NCBI RefSeq assembly: GCF_009799805.1
Contig: NZ_CP047050.1
Span: 262,001 to 326,000 of the forward strand
DNA from: Myroides phaeus
GTDB lineage: Bacteria > Bacteroidota > Bacteroidia > Flavobacteriales > Flavobacteriaceae
Direction: 5' to 3'
Length of the DNA stretch: 64,000 nt
The notes below the pieces were generated by a model. The model saw nothing but the letters and a program-made list of their open reading frames with translations, made no database searches and was not told the origin of the DNA. Positions 20,641 to 30,408 of the stretch are shown piece by piece (positions within the stretch are counted from its first letter, which is position 1; each line of letters opens with the position of its first letter). The position numbers and the translations under genes are program-made.

Positions 20641-21624
20641 ATGAAACATTTTGATATAGTGATAGTAGGTGGAGGTCCAATAGGGATAGCTTGCGGACTA
20701 GAAGCAAAAAAACAAGGGTTATCACACCTGATTGTTGAAAAAGGCTGTTTAGTTAATTCACTATATAATTATCCTGCTAATATGCAGTTCTTCTCTTCTT
20801 CTGAATTATTAGAATTAGATAACATTCCTTTTATCAGTATTGAAAAGAAGCCTCGTCGTAACGAAGCTTTAGAATACTACAGAAGAGTTGCATCTTCTAA
20901 TGAATTAAACCTTCACTTATTTGAGCAAGTTTTAAGTGCTGACAAAAATAGCGAAGGACAATTTGAGGTAAAAACATCAAAAGATACTTACTTAGCTTCA
21001 AACGTTATTGTAGCTACAGGTTTCTACGACTTACCTAACAAATTGAATATTCCTGGTGAAGACTTACCAAAGCTTACACATTACTATAAAGACCCTCACT
21101 TCTACGCGAATATGAATGTTGTTGTTGTTGGGGCAAGTAACTCATCTGTTGATGCTGCATTAGAGTGCTACAGAAAAGGTGCTAAGGTTACAATGGTAGT
21201 TAGAGATAAAGAAATAAGTTCTCACGTAAAATACTGGGTTAAACCAGATATTGAAAATAGAATTGCAGAAGGAAGTATCAAAGCTTTATTTGAAAGTAAC
21301 TTAACTTCTATTCAACCTAATTCGGTAACAGTTCAAACTCCTGAAGGAGAAGTTGAACTTGACAACGACTTCGTTTTAGCATTAACGGGGTACCGTCCGA
21401 ATTTTGACTTTTTAAATCAATTGGGAGTGGAAATTGCAGATACGCAAGATAGAACTCCTATATACAATACAGAAACTATGGAAACGAATGTACCTAATTT
21501 ATATTTGGCAGGTGTAGTATGCGGTGGACTAAACACGCACACTTGGTTTATAGAAAATTCTCGAATTCACGCTGTTTCTATTCTTACACACATCATCTCG
21601 AAATATCGATATCGTCGATATTAG
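20641..21624 (+). CDS. ypdA: YpdA-family putative bacillithiol disulfide reductase
   Basis: FAD/NADPH oxidoreductase of the thioredoxin reductase fold, 327 residues. The FAD site is IVIVGGGPIGIACGLEA (about 6-22), the NADPH site VVVVGASNSSVDAALE (about 160-175), and the second FAD segment is NLYLAGVVCGG near residue 290. There is no CxxC pair, which separates it from thioredoxin reductase and fits YpdA, the enzyme that reduces oxidised bacillithiol. Its stop overlaps the convergent fur gene by 4 bases. No bacillithiol synthesis gene is in this window. Confidence 0.9.
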   Translation: MKHFDIVIVGGGPIGIACGLEAKKQGLSHLIVEKGCLVNSLYNYPANMQFFSSSELLELDNIPFISIEKKPRRNEALEYYRRVASSNELNLHLFEQVLSADKNSEGQFEVKTSKDTYLASNVIVATGFYDLPNKLNIPGEDLPKLTHYYKDPHFYANMNVVVVGASNSSVDAALECYRKGAKVTMVVRDKEISSHVKYWVKPDIENRIAEGSIKALFESNLTSIQPNSVTVQTPEGEVELDNDFVLALTGYRPNFDFLNQLGVEIADTQDRTPIYNTETMETNVPNLYLAGVVCGGLNTHTWFIENSRIHAVSILTHIISKYRYRRY

Positions 21625-22031
21625 GACTTGCATTCCTTACAAATCCCTTTGGCTACAACTTCTATATCATCTAATTGAAAACCTTGTGGTATTTCAATTT
21701 TAGGTATAGAAACTTGTGTTAGACAAATTGTCTTTTTGCATTTATTACACACAAAATGTAAATGAGTATCGTGGTGTTTATCTTCATCACATTCCTGAGA
21801 ACATAATGCATATTGAGTAACGTTATTCGTAGTAATACTGTGAAGTAATCCTTTGCTTTCAAACGTTTTTACTGTCCGATAAATCGTAACTCGATCAGAT
21901 TGGTCGAAACTTGCTTCGATATCTGCCAATGACACTGCTCCGTCTTGTTGTTTTAAATATTTTAAAACTAATAACCGCATTGCAGTAGGCTTTATCTTTT
22001 TTTCCTCCAATATGTTTTCTAATGTATTCAT
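21621..22031 (-). CDS. Fur-family metalloregulator
   Basis: 136 residues. N-terminal winged helix with the recognition helix region SDRVTIYRTVKTFESKGL (about 47-64), then the metal-binding half with HHDTHLHFVCNKCKKTICL and a final CKEC: two CxxC pairs for structural zinc. Subtype (Fur, PerR or Zur) cannot be fixed from sequence alone. It converges on ypdA with a 4-base overlap and is divergent from the permease at 22230. A perfect -7 box lies at 22052-22059. Confidence 0.9.
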   Translation of the reverse strand: MNTLENILEEKKIKPTAMRLLVLKYLKQQDGAVSLADIEASFDQSDRVTIYRTVKTFESKGLLHSITTNNVTQYALCSQECDEDKHHDTHLHFVCNKCKKTICLTQVSIPKIEIPQGFQLDDIEVVAKGICKECKS

Positions 22032-22051
22032 ACCTCACATTTTTATATAAG

Positions 22052-22059
22052 CAAATATA
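22052..22059 (-). promoter_or_regulatory. -7 promoter box of the fur-family gene
   Basis: Minus strand TATATTTG, a perfect TAnnTTTG match 20 bases upstream of the start codon; no TTG sits at the expected distance, so it may depend on an activator or be weak. Confidence 0.5.
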
Positions 22060-22229
22060 AACAATGTTTAACCGAGAATAAACCCCATCCTTTTAGGTGT
22101 AAAAACATCTATTCTTAGCCAATTCCCCCAACATTAATTAAAGAAAATAAACAACTATTAGTATTATTATAAAAAATAAAAACATATATTTATTTTTTCA
22201 CAATACTATAAACTAAAACATAACAAAAA

Positions 22230-23435
22230 GTGAATAGTAAAATTATTGGAAGTATCCTAATCATTGCTGGTACAGCAATTGGAGGAGGAATGTTAGCAAT
22301 GCCAATTATCTCGTCGGGAGTTGGCTTTCCTGGTATAACGTTAATTATGGTTTTAATATGGTTAGCTATGTGCTATACCGCAATTTTATTGGTTGAAACC
22401 TACCGATATAATAATCCTGATGACGGATTGAGCACAATGACTTATAAATATTTAGGTAAGGCAGGTTCTATCGTTACAGGTATAAGTATGCTTACGTTAA
22501 TGTATGCATTGGTTAGTGCTTATATCGCTGGTGGTAGTGATATCTTACGACTTAACCTTAGCAAATGGTTAGACATTGAGCTAACACCGCAAGCAACAGC
22601 TTTAATCTTCACTATCCTTTTTGGGGGTATTGTTGCCTTAGGTGCTCGTGTGGTTGATTTTGCTACGAAATGGCTATTCTTAATCAAATTAGGATTCCTA
22701 TTGATCATTGTACTAATTATGTTTGGATATATCCGAATTGAAAACTTATTGCAATTACCAATGGAAAGAGCCTTAGTATTCTCTTCTATTCCAGTTATAT
22801 TCACTTCTTTTGGTTTTCACATCGTAGTACCAAGTTTAGTGAAATACTTAGACGGAAACCTAAAGGACTTAAAGAAAGCTTTTGTTTATGGTAGCTTATT
22901 GCCTTTGATTGTTTACATCATCTGGCAATCGTCAATCTTAGGAAGTATAAATCCACAAGTATTCTTTGACATCATACAAGAAAACAAAGGATTAGAAGGA
23001 ATGATTAAAGCTGTTAGTACAGTTTCTCAATCAAACTGGCTACAAATACCGATTAACGTATTTACTGCAGCGGCAATATTAACCTCTTTTTTAGGTGTTG
23101 CCCTTGCCTTATTTGATTATATAAAAGATTTAGCAAAGAAAAAATCATTTTCTAAACGCCCTTTTATAATTTATCTAATTACTTTTATTCCTCCTCTACT
23201 TTTTGCATTATACTATCCTAAAGGATTTGTTGTTGCTTTAAGTTATGCTGCAATATCCGTAGTAATTACATCGCTTTTTATACCAATTTTAATGTATATC
23301 AAAGTAAAGCAAGAAAGAAAAGAGAAAATCTCTTTCTTTCAAAAGATAGCTTTCACATTAATTATGGCATTTGGAATAGCTATTTTAATTATTCAAACAT
23401 TAATGACAATGGGAAAACTCCCAATATTAGACTAA
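22230..23435 (+). CDS. Aromatic amino acid permease (TyrP/HAAAP type), copy 1
   Basis: Inner membrane permease of 401 residues with about 11 hydrophobic helices. It begins SKIIGSILIIAGTAIGGGMLAMPI, the glycine-rich first helix of the hydroxy/aromatic amino acid permease family (TyrP, Mtr, TnaB), and has GFHIVVPSLVKYLDGN near residue 195. GTG start. A close paralogue follows 51 bases downstream on the same strand, so the pair arose by tandem duplication. The likely substrate is tyrosine or tryptophan, inferred from the family. Confidence 0.9.
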   Translation: MNSKIIGSILIIAGTAIGGGMLAMPIISSGVGFPGITLIMVLIWLAMCYTAILLVETYRYNNPDDGLSTMTYKYLGKAGSIVTGISMLTLMYALVSAYIAGGSDILRLNLSKWLDIELTPQATALIFTILFGGIVALGARVVDFATKWLFLIKLGFLLIIVLIMFGYIRIENLLQLPMERALVFSSIPVIFTSFGFHIVVPSLVKYLDGNLKDLKKAFVYGSLLPLIVYIIWQSSILGSINPQVFFDIIQENKGLEGMIKAVSTVSQSNWLQIPINVFTAAAILTSFLGVALALFDYIKDLAKKKSFSKRPFIIYLITFIPPLLFALYYPKGFVVALSYAAISVVITSLFIPILMYIKVKQERKEKISFFQKIAFTLIMAFGIAILIIQTLMTMGKLPILD

Positions 23436-23486
23436 TGAAAACAAAACACACAGATCAACTCAATTTAATTTAAAAAAGAAAAAATA

Positions 23487-24686
23487 ATGCAAAGAATTAT
23501 CGGAAGTATCCTTATTGTAGCAGGGACTACAATTGGAGCAGGAATGTTAGCAATGCCAATTATATCAGCAAATGTAGGTTTTAGCTTTATGGCTTTAATC
23601 TTATTCTGTATCTGGTTTGCTATGTTTTATACTTCTATACTTCTTGTTGACGTATATAAATATAATTCGCCTAACGACGGACTAAATACCCTTACCATAA
23701 AGTATCTTGGTAAACCTGGGGCTATTGTTACAGCAATTAGTATGCTTACATTAATGTATGCTTTAGTGAGTGCATATATCACTGGAGGTGGAGAAATACT
23801 TAGAACAAACTTAGAACTGTGGTTAGAGAGAGAAATATCTCCTCAAATTACGGCTGTGTTGTTTGCTGTTATGTTTGGTGGTATTATCGCGTTTGGAACA
23901 AGAATAGTTGATATAAGTACAAAGATTGTATTTAGTATTAAACTACTGTTTTTATGTGTTGTAATCGGTTTATTACTGCCTAAAATTGAGGCAGCACACT
24001 TAGCGTTTACACCCACAACTGCTTTACCGGTATTAGCAACAATACCAGTTGTATTTACCAGTTTTGGTTTTTATGTTGTTATTCCAAGTTTAGTAAAATA
24101 CTTAGATGGTAACTTAAAACAATTAAAATGGGTGTTCTTTATCGGAAGTATTATTCCATTGGTATTGTACTTAATTTGGGAACTTACAATTTTAGGAAAT
24201 ATCGAAAGCACAGCTTTTAATGTTATATTACAAGAGAACTCAGGACTTGAGGGATTACTAAAAGCGATTCGTAAAATACAAGATTCAAATGTAATTAAAG
24301 TTGCTTTCAACATATTTGCGGCGGCAGCTATTCTAACATCGTTCTGGGGAGTAGCACTTTCTTTAAGTGATTACATCAAAGATTTAGGGAAAAACAGACC
24401 AATGGTAAACCATAGTATATCGGCAACTTTATTGACTTTTATACCGCCTTTAATGTTTGCTCTTTTCTACCCTGACGGATTTATTATTGCCTTAGGATAT
24501 GCTTCCGTTTCGTTAGTAATCTTAGCCTTAGTAATGCCTATGTTAATGCTTAAAAAAGCACAACAACAAGCAGGTGAACAGCAACCTATTTTACAAAAGA
24601 TTGCTTTTGTTTTCTTATGGGGATTATCTGCTTTGATTATTGTACTACAAGGGTTAATGGTCGCTAAAATATTACCAGCGTATTAA
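23487..24686 (+). CDS. Aromatic amino acid permease (TyrP/HAAAP type), copy 2
   Basis: 399 residues, the same layout as copy 1: RIIGSILIVAGTTIGAGMLAMPI at the start, ISMLTLMYALVSAYI shared word for word in the third helix region, and GFYVVIPSLVKYLDGN matching the paralogue. The two differ most in the C-terminal loops and last helices. A long terminator hairpin lies just after the stop, so both copies can share one transcript. Confidence 0.9.
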   Translation: MQRIIGSILIVAGTTIGAGMLAMPIISANVGFSFMALILFCIWFAMFYTSILLVDVYKYNSPNDGLNTLTIKYLGKPGAIVTAISMLTLMYALVSAYITGGGEILRTNLELWLEREISPQITAVLFAVMFGGIIAFGTRIVDISTKIVFSIKLLFLCVVIGLLLPKIEAAHLAFTPTTALPVLATIPVVFTSFGFYVVIPSLVKYLDGNLKQLKWVFFIGSIIPLVLYLIWELTILGNIESTAFNVILQENSGLEGLLKAIRKIQDSNVIKVAFNIFAAAAILTSFWGVALSLSDYIKDLGKNRPMVNHSISATLLTFIPPLMFALFYPDGFIIALGYASVSLVILALVMPMLMLKKAQQQAGEQQPILQKIAFVFLWGLSALIIVLQGLMVAKILPAY

Positions 24687-24707
24687 GAAAACATATACAC
24701 TGTGATG

Positions 24708-24756
24708 AACCGACTTAATCTACATTAAGAAATTTGTAGATTAAGTCGGTTTTTTA
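24708..24756 (+). terminator. Intrinsic terminator after the permease pair
   Basis: A 17-bp perfect stem (24708-24724 with 24735-24751) and 10-base loop, with the right arm running into a T tract. Confidence 0.9.
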
Positions 24757-24812
24757 TTTATAAACCACACAATACCAATACCTTTACTATTATTAATTAA
24801 AAACAGTACAGT

Positions 24813-25469
24813 ATGAAAAGTATAATTTTAATAGGAGCAACAGGATATGTGGGACAAGCTTTGTTAGCTGAATTCACAGAGAGAGGTTTTCAAGTAAATG
24901 CAATTGCTCGAAATACGCAAAACATTCCGAGTACTCGCTTAGTTACGCCAATCGAAATGGATGTAACTAAAGATCACCAATTAGAAAACATCCTAAAAGA
25001 AGGAGACATTGTAGTTAGTGCTTTCAACGCTGGATGGACAAATCCAAACTTATATGACGATTTTACAAAAGGTGTGAATGCTATTCACCGAGCTGTAAAA
25101 AATTCAAATGCAGATCGATTAATCGTAATTGGAGGAGCTGGTACTTTATATGTAAAATCAGATTTACAATTAGTAGATACTCCTGAATTCCCAGCAGCTA
25201 TCAAACCAGGTGCTACAGCAGTACGCGATTATTTCCAAAACACTTTATCAAAAGAAACAGCATTCAAATGGACGTATTTTAGCCCTGCTATTGAAATGAA
25301 ACCTGGAAATGCAGGAGAGCGAACTGGTTATTATAGATTAGGGGTAAACAGCCCAGTATTTGATTGTGAAAACAGAAGTAGAATCTCCGTTGAAGATGTA
25401 GCAGTAGCTATTGCAGACGAAATTACAACACCTCAATTTATAAACAGACAGTTTACTATTGGATACTAA
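24813..25469 (+). CDS. NAD(P)-binding epimerase-like oxidoreductase
   Basis: 218 residues of the atypical short-chain dehydrogenase (NmrA/NAD(P)H-binding) type. The nucleotide-binding loop is ILIGATGYVGQALLAEF (about 5-21), followed by IARN and DVVSAF-like IVVSAFNAG. There is no YxxxK catalytic pair, as usual for this group. Substrate unknown. It is a single gene between the permease terminator and a bidirectional terminator. Confidence 0.87.
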   Translation: MKSIILIGATGYVGQALLAEFTERGFQVNAIARNTQNIPSTRLVTPIEMDVTKDHQLENILKEGDIVVSAFNAGWTNPNLYDDFTKGVNAIHRAVKNSNADRLIVIGGAGTLYVKSDLQLVDTPEFPAAIKPGATAVRDYFQNTLSKETAFKWTYFSPAIEMKPGNAGERTGYYRLGVNSPVFDCENRSRISVEDVAVAIADEITTPQFINRQFTIGY

Positions 25470-25474
25470 AACAA

Positions 25475-25500
25475 AAAAGGAGCTCAATTGAGCTCCTTTT
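25475..25500. terminator. Bidirectional terminator between convergent genes
   Basis: A perfect 26-base palindrome built on GGAGCTC...GAGCTCC with A and T ends, located between the stops of the NAD(P)-binding gene (plus) and tcdA (minus), serving both. Confidence 0.85.
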
Positions 25501-25511
25501 ATTTTCTATAA

Positions 25512-26234
25512 CTATGCCTCTTTTGAAATAATATAACGCACTACGTGCTCTGCTGAATGCAATCCAAATAAAGCAGGCATCCAACTATTTGTACCAAAAA
25601 ACGACTTTTTAAAGTTTTTTCCGTCTGTCATTTTTAAGCTACTCTCATCTGGTTTCTCTGTTGAAAAAACTGCTTTTACGCCTGATGAGATACCTTCTTT
25701 TTTTAAACGCTTGCGTATTTGTTTTGCCAACGGACAAACATCCGTTTTAGCTATGTCTTTAATCACAATTTTGTTCGCTTGCATTTTACCACCTGCTCCC
25801 ATATTGCTGATTACTTTTACTTTCTTACGCTTAGCTGCTAAAATCAAATTAACTTTTGGCGTTACACTGTCAATACAATCCAACACATAGTCAAAATCTT
25901 CTGTTACGATTTCGTGTGCTCTTTCTGGAGAGATAAACTCTTCTATACGCGTTAAGTTCAATGCAGGATTAATATCCATCAATCTATCTCCTACTACTTG
26001 TACTTTTGGCATTCCTACTGTAGAGTGCAATGCTGGCAACTGTCTATTTATATTGGTAATATCAACAGTATCTCCATCTACAATTGTCATTGTTCCTACG
26101 CCTGCTCTTGCTAAAAACTCAGCAGCAAATGAACCAACTCCTCCTAATCCTACAACTAACACTTTTGCATTTTGTAGTTTTTGTAACCCTTCTTCCTTAA
26201 ACAGTAATTCTGCTCTTTCTTGCCAAACCGCCAT
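25512..26234 (-). CDS. tcdA: tRNA threonylcarbamoyladenosine dehydratase (TcdA/CsdL)
   Basis: ThiF/MoeB-family ATP-dependent enzyme that cyclises t6A in tRNA to ct6A. 240 residues. ATP site VVGLGGVGSFAAEFLARAGVG (about 27-47), DGDTVDITNINRQ (about 53-65), and DYVLDCIDSVTPKV. SNMGAGGKMQANKI and the closing GLHSAEHVVRYI fit TcdA rather than MoeB, which would carry zinc cysteines. Downstream of the TatD gene by 35 bases, probably the same transcript. Confidence 0.93.
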   Translation of the reverse strand: MAVWQERAELLFKEEGLQKLQNAKVLVVGLGGVGSFAAEFLARAGVGTMTIVDGDTVDITNINRQLPALHSTVGMPKVQVVGDRLMDINPALNLTRIEEFISPERAHEIVTEDFDYVLDCIDSVTPKVNLILAAKRKKVKVISNMGAGGKMQANKIVIKDIAKTDVCPLAKQIRKRLKKEGISSGVKAVFSTEKPDESSLKMTDGKNFKKSFFGTNSWMPALFGLHSAEHVVRYIISKEA

Positions 26235-26269
26235 CTATTATTAACGTTTTAATCAGCTTAACGCTGTAA

Positions 26270-26905
26270 TTATATATTAAATATCTCTCTAAAATTCGCT
26301 TCTATTTGTGCTTCAATATCTGGTGCTACTGTCATTGCTTTATGATAAACAGCTTCTATACTTACATCCTTTGCATCATCGGTTTCTAAAAACACCTTCT
26401 CTTTAGGCATTGCTTGGAATACCTCAACTAATGCAGGTTTGCTTAATAAGGCTTTGCCAAATGACAGATAAAAACCGTTCTTGATTAAGCTATCTGCTAC
26501 TTGTTTGTTCTTATTAAACCCGTGAACAATCAGTGGTACAGAAATATGCAACTCTTTTTTTAAAGCAATAACTTCTTGATAGGCTGAAACGAGGTGCAAA
26601 ATTACTGCTTTTTTGTACTTTTCTGCAAGTAGTAATTGCGCTGAAAACACTTTTATTTGCAGTTCTAACGGAATAGCTATCTTTTTATCTAAACCACACT
26701 CTCCTATCGCTAAGCAGTTTGCTTGTAATAACTGTTCTTCTAAAACAGTTAATTCCTTCTGCCAACTTGTTTCTTCTATATACCACGGATGTATTCCTAC
26801 AGAGTAATGAGGAACTACAACATTTACTTGCATAGGATATTGATTTACTATTTCAATTCCCTCAAATAAATTAGTTGAATGATGTGTATGTAAGTTGATT
26901 TTCAT
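26270..26905 (-). CDS. TatD family metal-dependent hydrolase
   Basis: 211 residues, a short TatD type common in Bacteroidetes. Metal-site motifs: NLHTHH at the start, AIGECGLDK (about 93-101), VIVHG-like PLIVHGFNK (about 144), and ETDDAKD near residue 175. Substrate not defined; related proteins are 3'-5' deoxyribonucleases. It starts 11 bases after the valS terminator. Confidence 0.88.
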   Translation of the reverse strand: MKINLHTHHSTNLFEGIEIVNQYPMQVNVVVPHYSVGIHPWYIEETSWQKELTVLEEQLLQANCLAIGECGLDKKIAIPLELQIKVFSAQLLLAEKYKKAVILHLVSAYQEVIALKKELHISVPLIVHGFNKNKQVADSLIKNGFYLSFGKALLSKPALVEVFQAMPKEKVFLETDDAKDVSIEAVYHKAMTVAPDIEAQIEANFREIFNI

Positions 26906-26916
26906 TAATGCGAATA

Positions 26917-26956
26917 TAAAAAAATGCCTCTAAAAAGAAATACTCTTTAGAGGCAT
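26917..26956 (-). terminator. Hairpin upstream of TatD gene, after valS reading direction
   Basis: An 11-bp stem (26924-26934 with 26946-26956), with seven or more A on the left side, which read as a T run on the minus strand. It lies past the valS stop in transcription order and just before the TatD start, separating the two minus-strand genes. Confidence 0.85.
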
Positions 26957-26983
26957 AAATTTCAAAACAACAAGTTGTTTCTA

Positions 26984-29617
26984 TTATTTCAATCCAGCTA
27001 AGCTGTGTTCAATAGTTGCAATCTTAGCTAAAGCATCTGCTTCTTTCTTTTTCTCGTTATCAACAACTTGAGCAGGAGCACCACTAACGAATTTCTCATT
27101 AGATAATTTTCCTTGTACTGAACGCAAGAATCCTTTTAAGTATTTCAACTCTTCTTCCAATTTAGCTACTTCTTCTTCTAAATTCACACTTCCTGTAACT
27201 GGAATAAAGTACTCATTAGAATTAACACGGTAAGACAATGCACCACTTACTTGCTCTGTTACATATTCGATAACCTCAACATTTCCTAATTTAGAAATGA
27301 TAGTATCAAAATAAGTTGAAGCCTTTTCGTTGTTTATTACTTTTAAATCGATAGTCTCTTTAAAAGAAATATTCTTGTCTTTACGAATTGTTCTAATACC
27401 AGCGATAACCTCAGTAGCAAACTCAAACTCTTTAATCAAGTTTTCGTCAAACTCTTTAATTGCAGGCCAAGCAGATACTACTAATGCGTCTTCTGCTGTA
27501 CGCTCGCTGATGTGTTGCCAAATTTCTTCTGATAAGAAAGGCATAAATGGATGTAACAACTTCAAGTTAGCCTCTAACAATTCAATTGTTTTATTGAATG
27601 TTTTAGCGTCAATTGGTTGTTGGTATCCTGGTTTAATCATCTCTAAGAACCAAGAACAGAAATCATCCCATACTAATTTATAGATAGCCATTAAAGCATC
27701 TGAAATTCTGTATTTTTCAAAGTGGTCTTCAATCTCCACTAATGTTTTTTGCAATTTAGCTTCGTACCACGCTAAAGAAACTTTAGCTGATTCTGGTTGC
27801 TCTAATGTTTCAGAAACTTCCCATCCTTTTACTAAACGGAATGCGTTCCATACTTTATTTGTAAACGCTTTACCTTGGTTACAAAGTTCTTCGTCAAACA
27901 AGATATCATTTCCTGCAGCAGCAGATAACAATAATCCAACACGAACACCATCAGCACCAAACTTCTCAATTAATCCTAATGCATCTGGAGAGTTTCCTAA
28001 TGATTTAGACATCTTACGACGTTGAGCATCTCTTACAATACCTGTGAAGTACACATTAGTAAATGGTTTTTTACCAGTGTATTCATACCCAGCCATAATC
28101 ATACGAGCAACCCAGAAGAAGATAATATCCGGTCCTGTTACTAAATCATTTGTAGGATAATAGTAATTAAACTCGTCATTCTCTGGTTTAGAAACTCCAT
28201 TGAATACTGCCATTGGCCATAACCAAGAAGAGAACCAAGTATCTAATGCATCGTCATCTTGTTTTAAATCAGCAACAGTTAATGCAGCATTACCTGATTT
28301 AGTTTTTGCTAATTCAACTGCTTGTTCAATTGTTTCAGCAACAACGAAATCTTCTTTTCCAGCTCCGTAATAGAAAGCAGGAATTTGGTGTCCCCACCAC
28401 AACTGACGAGAGATATTCCAATCGCGGATGTTCTCTAACCAACTTCTGTACGTATTGTTATAACGACTTGGGTATAACTTTACATCTTCTGTTTCCATAA
28501 CAGCAGCTAAAGCAGGTTTAGCTAAATCTTCCATTTTCAAGAACCATTGGTCTGAAAGTCTTGGTTCGATAACTGCTTTTGTACGCTCAGATGTACCAAC
28601 GTTATTGATATAATTTTCTACTTTGTCTAACGCACCGATAGAAGCTAATTCGTCTTCAATCTCTTTACGTACAACAAAACGGTCTTTACCTTTATAATGT
28701 AAACCTAAATCATTTAAAGTAGCATCTTCATTAAAGATATCAATGATCTCTAAATTGTGTCTTTCTCCTAAATCTTTATCGTTTACATCGTGTGCAGGAG
28801 TTACTTTTAAACATCCTGTTCCGAATTCCATATCAACGTATTCGTCAAAAATAATTGGAATAACACGGTTACAAATTGGAACGATAGCTTTCTTACCTTT
28901 TAAATGAGTATAACGCTCATCATTTGGGTTAATACAGATAGCCGAATCCCCTAAGATTGTTTCAGGACGAGTAGTTGCAATAACTAAATAATCCTCAGAA
29001 CCTTCAATTTTGTATTTTAAGTGGTACAATTTACCTTGGCGTTCTTCATAGATAACCTCTTCATCAGAAAGCGTAGTTTTAGCTTCTGGATCCCAGTTAA
29101 CCATTCTGTACCCTCTATAAATCAACCCTTTGTTATATAAATCAACAAAAGACTTAATCACTTGTTCTGACATCTCAGGATCCATTGTAAACTTCGTACG
29201 GTCCCAATCACAAGAACAACCTAATTTTTTAAGTTGCTCTAAAATTACTCCACCATACTCTTCAGTCCAATCCCAAGCGTGTACTAAAAACTCTTCGCGT
29301 GTTAAATCGTTCTTATTGATTCCCTGCTCTTTCAATTTAGCGACGACTTTAGCTTCAGTAGCGATAGAAGCGTGATCCGTTCCAGGTACCCAACAAGCGT
29401 TAAGCCCTTTTAAACGTGCACGACGAATTAATACATCTTGAATTGTATTGTTTAACATATGCCCCATATGTAATACTCCAGTCACGTTTGGTGGCGGAAT
29501 TACAATTGTGTAAGGCTCTCTATGATCAGGTGTTGAATGAAAATACTTATTTTCCATCCAGTACTGATACCACTTTTGCTCTACTTGCTTAGCGTCGAAT
29601 TGTGCAGGTATTGTCAT
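26984..29617 (-). CDS. valS: Valyl-tRNA synthetase
   Basis: Class I synthetase of 877 residues from the ATG at 29617; a longer reading to 29647 adds ten residues of no conserved character. [14 protein letters not shown] (about 43-56) is the HIGH motif and [13 protein letters not shown] the KMSKS loop. The editing domain lies between them ([25 protein letters not shown]). A C-terminal coiled coil ([16 protein letters not shown]) is characteristic of ValRS. Confidence 0.98.
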   Translation of the reverse strand: MTIPAQFDAKQVEQKWYQYWMENKYFHSTPDHREPYTIVIPPPNVTGVLHMGHMLNNTIQDVLIRRARLKGLNACWVPGTDHASIATEAKVVAKLKEQGINKNDLTREEFLVHAWDWTEEYGGVILEQLKKLGCSCDWDRTKFTMDPEMSEQVIKSFVDLYNKGLIYRGYRMVNWDPEAKTTLSDEEVIYEERQGKLYHLKYKIEGSEDYLVIATTRPETILGDSAICINPNDERYTHLKGKKAIVPICNRVIPIIFDEYVDMEFGTGCLKVTPAHDVNDKDLGERHNLEIIDIFNEDATLNDLGLHYKGKDRFVVRKEIEDELASIGALDKVENYINNVGTSERTKAVIEPRLSDQWFLKMEDLAKPALAAVMETEDVKLYPSRYNNTYRSWLENIRDWNISRQLWWGHQIPAFYYGAGKEDFVVAETIEQAVELAKTKSGNAALTVADLKQDDDALDTWFSSWLWPMAVFNGVSKPENDEFNYYYPTNDLVTGPDIIFFWVARMIMAGYEYTGKKPFTNVYFTGIVRDAQRRKMSKSLGNSPDALGLIEKFGADGVRVGLLLSAAAGNDILFDEELCNQGKAFTNKVWNAFRLVKGWEVSETLEQPESAKVSLAWYEAKLQKTLVEIEDHFEKYRISDALMAIYKLVWDDFCSWFLEMIKPGYQQPIDAKTFNKTIELLEANLKLLHPFMPFLSEEIWQHISERTAEDALVVSAWPAIKEFDENLIKEFEFATEVIAGIRTIRKDKNISFKETIDLKVINNEKASTYFDTIISKLGNVEVIEYVTEQVSGALSYRVNSNEYFIPVTGSVNLEEEVAKLEEELKYLKGFLRSVQGKLSNEKFVSGAPAQVVDNEKKKEADALAKIATIEHSLAGLK

Positions 29618-29800
29618 TATACTATTAATTTTACTTGTTTTTAACATTTCTTCAATGCCTTAGCAACATAAACTATACATTGCTTTACATTTAAACAAAA
29701 GGTACATAAATTTTTTTTACGTATCTTTGTAGTATGCAAAAATAGTGGATTACAAATCAATTACAAAAAATTACTTTCTTAGATTGTAAGTATAATTAAC

Positions 29801-29830
29801 TTGTTTGTTTTCCGAAAATTTATAAATTTA
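29801..29830 (+). promoter_or_regulatory. Promoter of DUF1573 gene
   Basis: TTG at 29801-29803, a 19-base spacer, then TAAATTTA at 29823-29830 (one mismatch to TAnnTTTG), giving a start near 29834 and a leader of about 20 bases. Confidence 0.65.
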
Positions 29831-29852
29831 CATAACACGAAAATAATAGACA

Positions 29853-30242
29853 ATGAAAAAAATGTTAGCATTATTAGTTTTGGTATTGACAAGTGCAATT
29901 ACATTCGCACAAAACGGACCAAAAATCGAGTTTAAAGCAGAGAATAACACAATTGACTACGGAACTGTTGTAAAGGGTAAAGACAATGGTGTTAGAACTT
30001 TTGAGTTTACTAACATTGGAGACGAACCTCTTATCATCACAGCTGTACGCTCTACTTGCGGATGTACTGTACCTTCTAAACCAGAAGAACCAGTATTACC
30101 AGGACAAAAAGGAAAAATTGATATTAAATACAATATGGCTCCTGGAAAAATTAGTAGAACAATCACTGTTGAATCTAATGCAACGAACTACATCAATGGT
30201 GTAGTAGCTTTAAGAATTAAAGGTGAGGTTGTAACAAACTAA
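29853..30242 (+). CDS. Secreted DUF1573 domain protein
   Basis: 129 residues with signal peptide MKKMLALLVLVLTSAITFAQ. The mature part is one DUF1573 domain of immunoglobulin-like fold: DYGTVVKGKDNGVRTFEFTN, ITAVRSTCGCTVPS with the family's CGC motif (about 68-70), and PGQKGKIDIKYN. Periplasmic; function unknown. A strong terminator follows. Confidence 0.92.
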   Translation: MKKMLALLVLVLTSAITFAQNGPKIEFKAENNTIDYGTVVKGKDNGVRTFEFTNIGDEPLIITAVRSTCGCTVPSKPEEPVLPGQKGKIDIKYNMAPGKISRTITVESNATNYINGVVALRIKGEVVTN

Positions 30243-30263
30243 GCACAGAGTAAACAAGTATAA

Positions 30264-30304
30264 AAAGAGGACTTATCGCAATGATAAGTCCTCTTTCTTT
30301 TTAA
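30264..30304 (+). terminator. Intrinsic terminator of DUF1573 gene
   Basis: A 14-bp perfect stem (30264-30277 with 30283-30296) around a 5-base loop, then CTTTTT. Confidence 0.9.
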
Positions 30305-30352
30305 CCGCTTTGAACAGATAGTACTTTTTCTATAAAGTTTAAGTACAACAAA

Positions 30353-30387
30353 AAAGGGACTACCTCAGCTATTGAAGTAGTCCCTTT
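30353..30387 (-). terminator. Intrinsic terminator of the Lnb-PHP phosphatase pair
   Basis: An 11-bp stem (30353-30363 with 30377-30387); A residues on the left give a T run on the minus strand. It lies 21 bases after the stop of the PHP gene. Confidence 0.82.
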
Positions 30388-30408
30388 ATATTTTATGTCG
30401 TATTCTTT

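Noticed and set aside
29722..29729. TATCTTTG as promoter of the DUF1573 gene
   Set aside because: There is no TTG at the right distance and it lies 120 bases upstream; the pair at 29801-29830 fits better.
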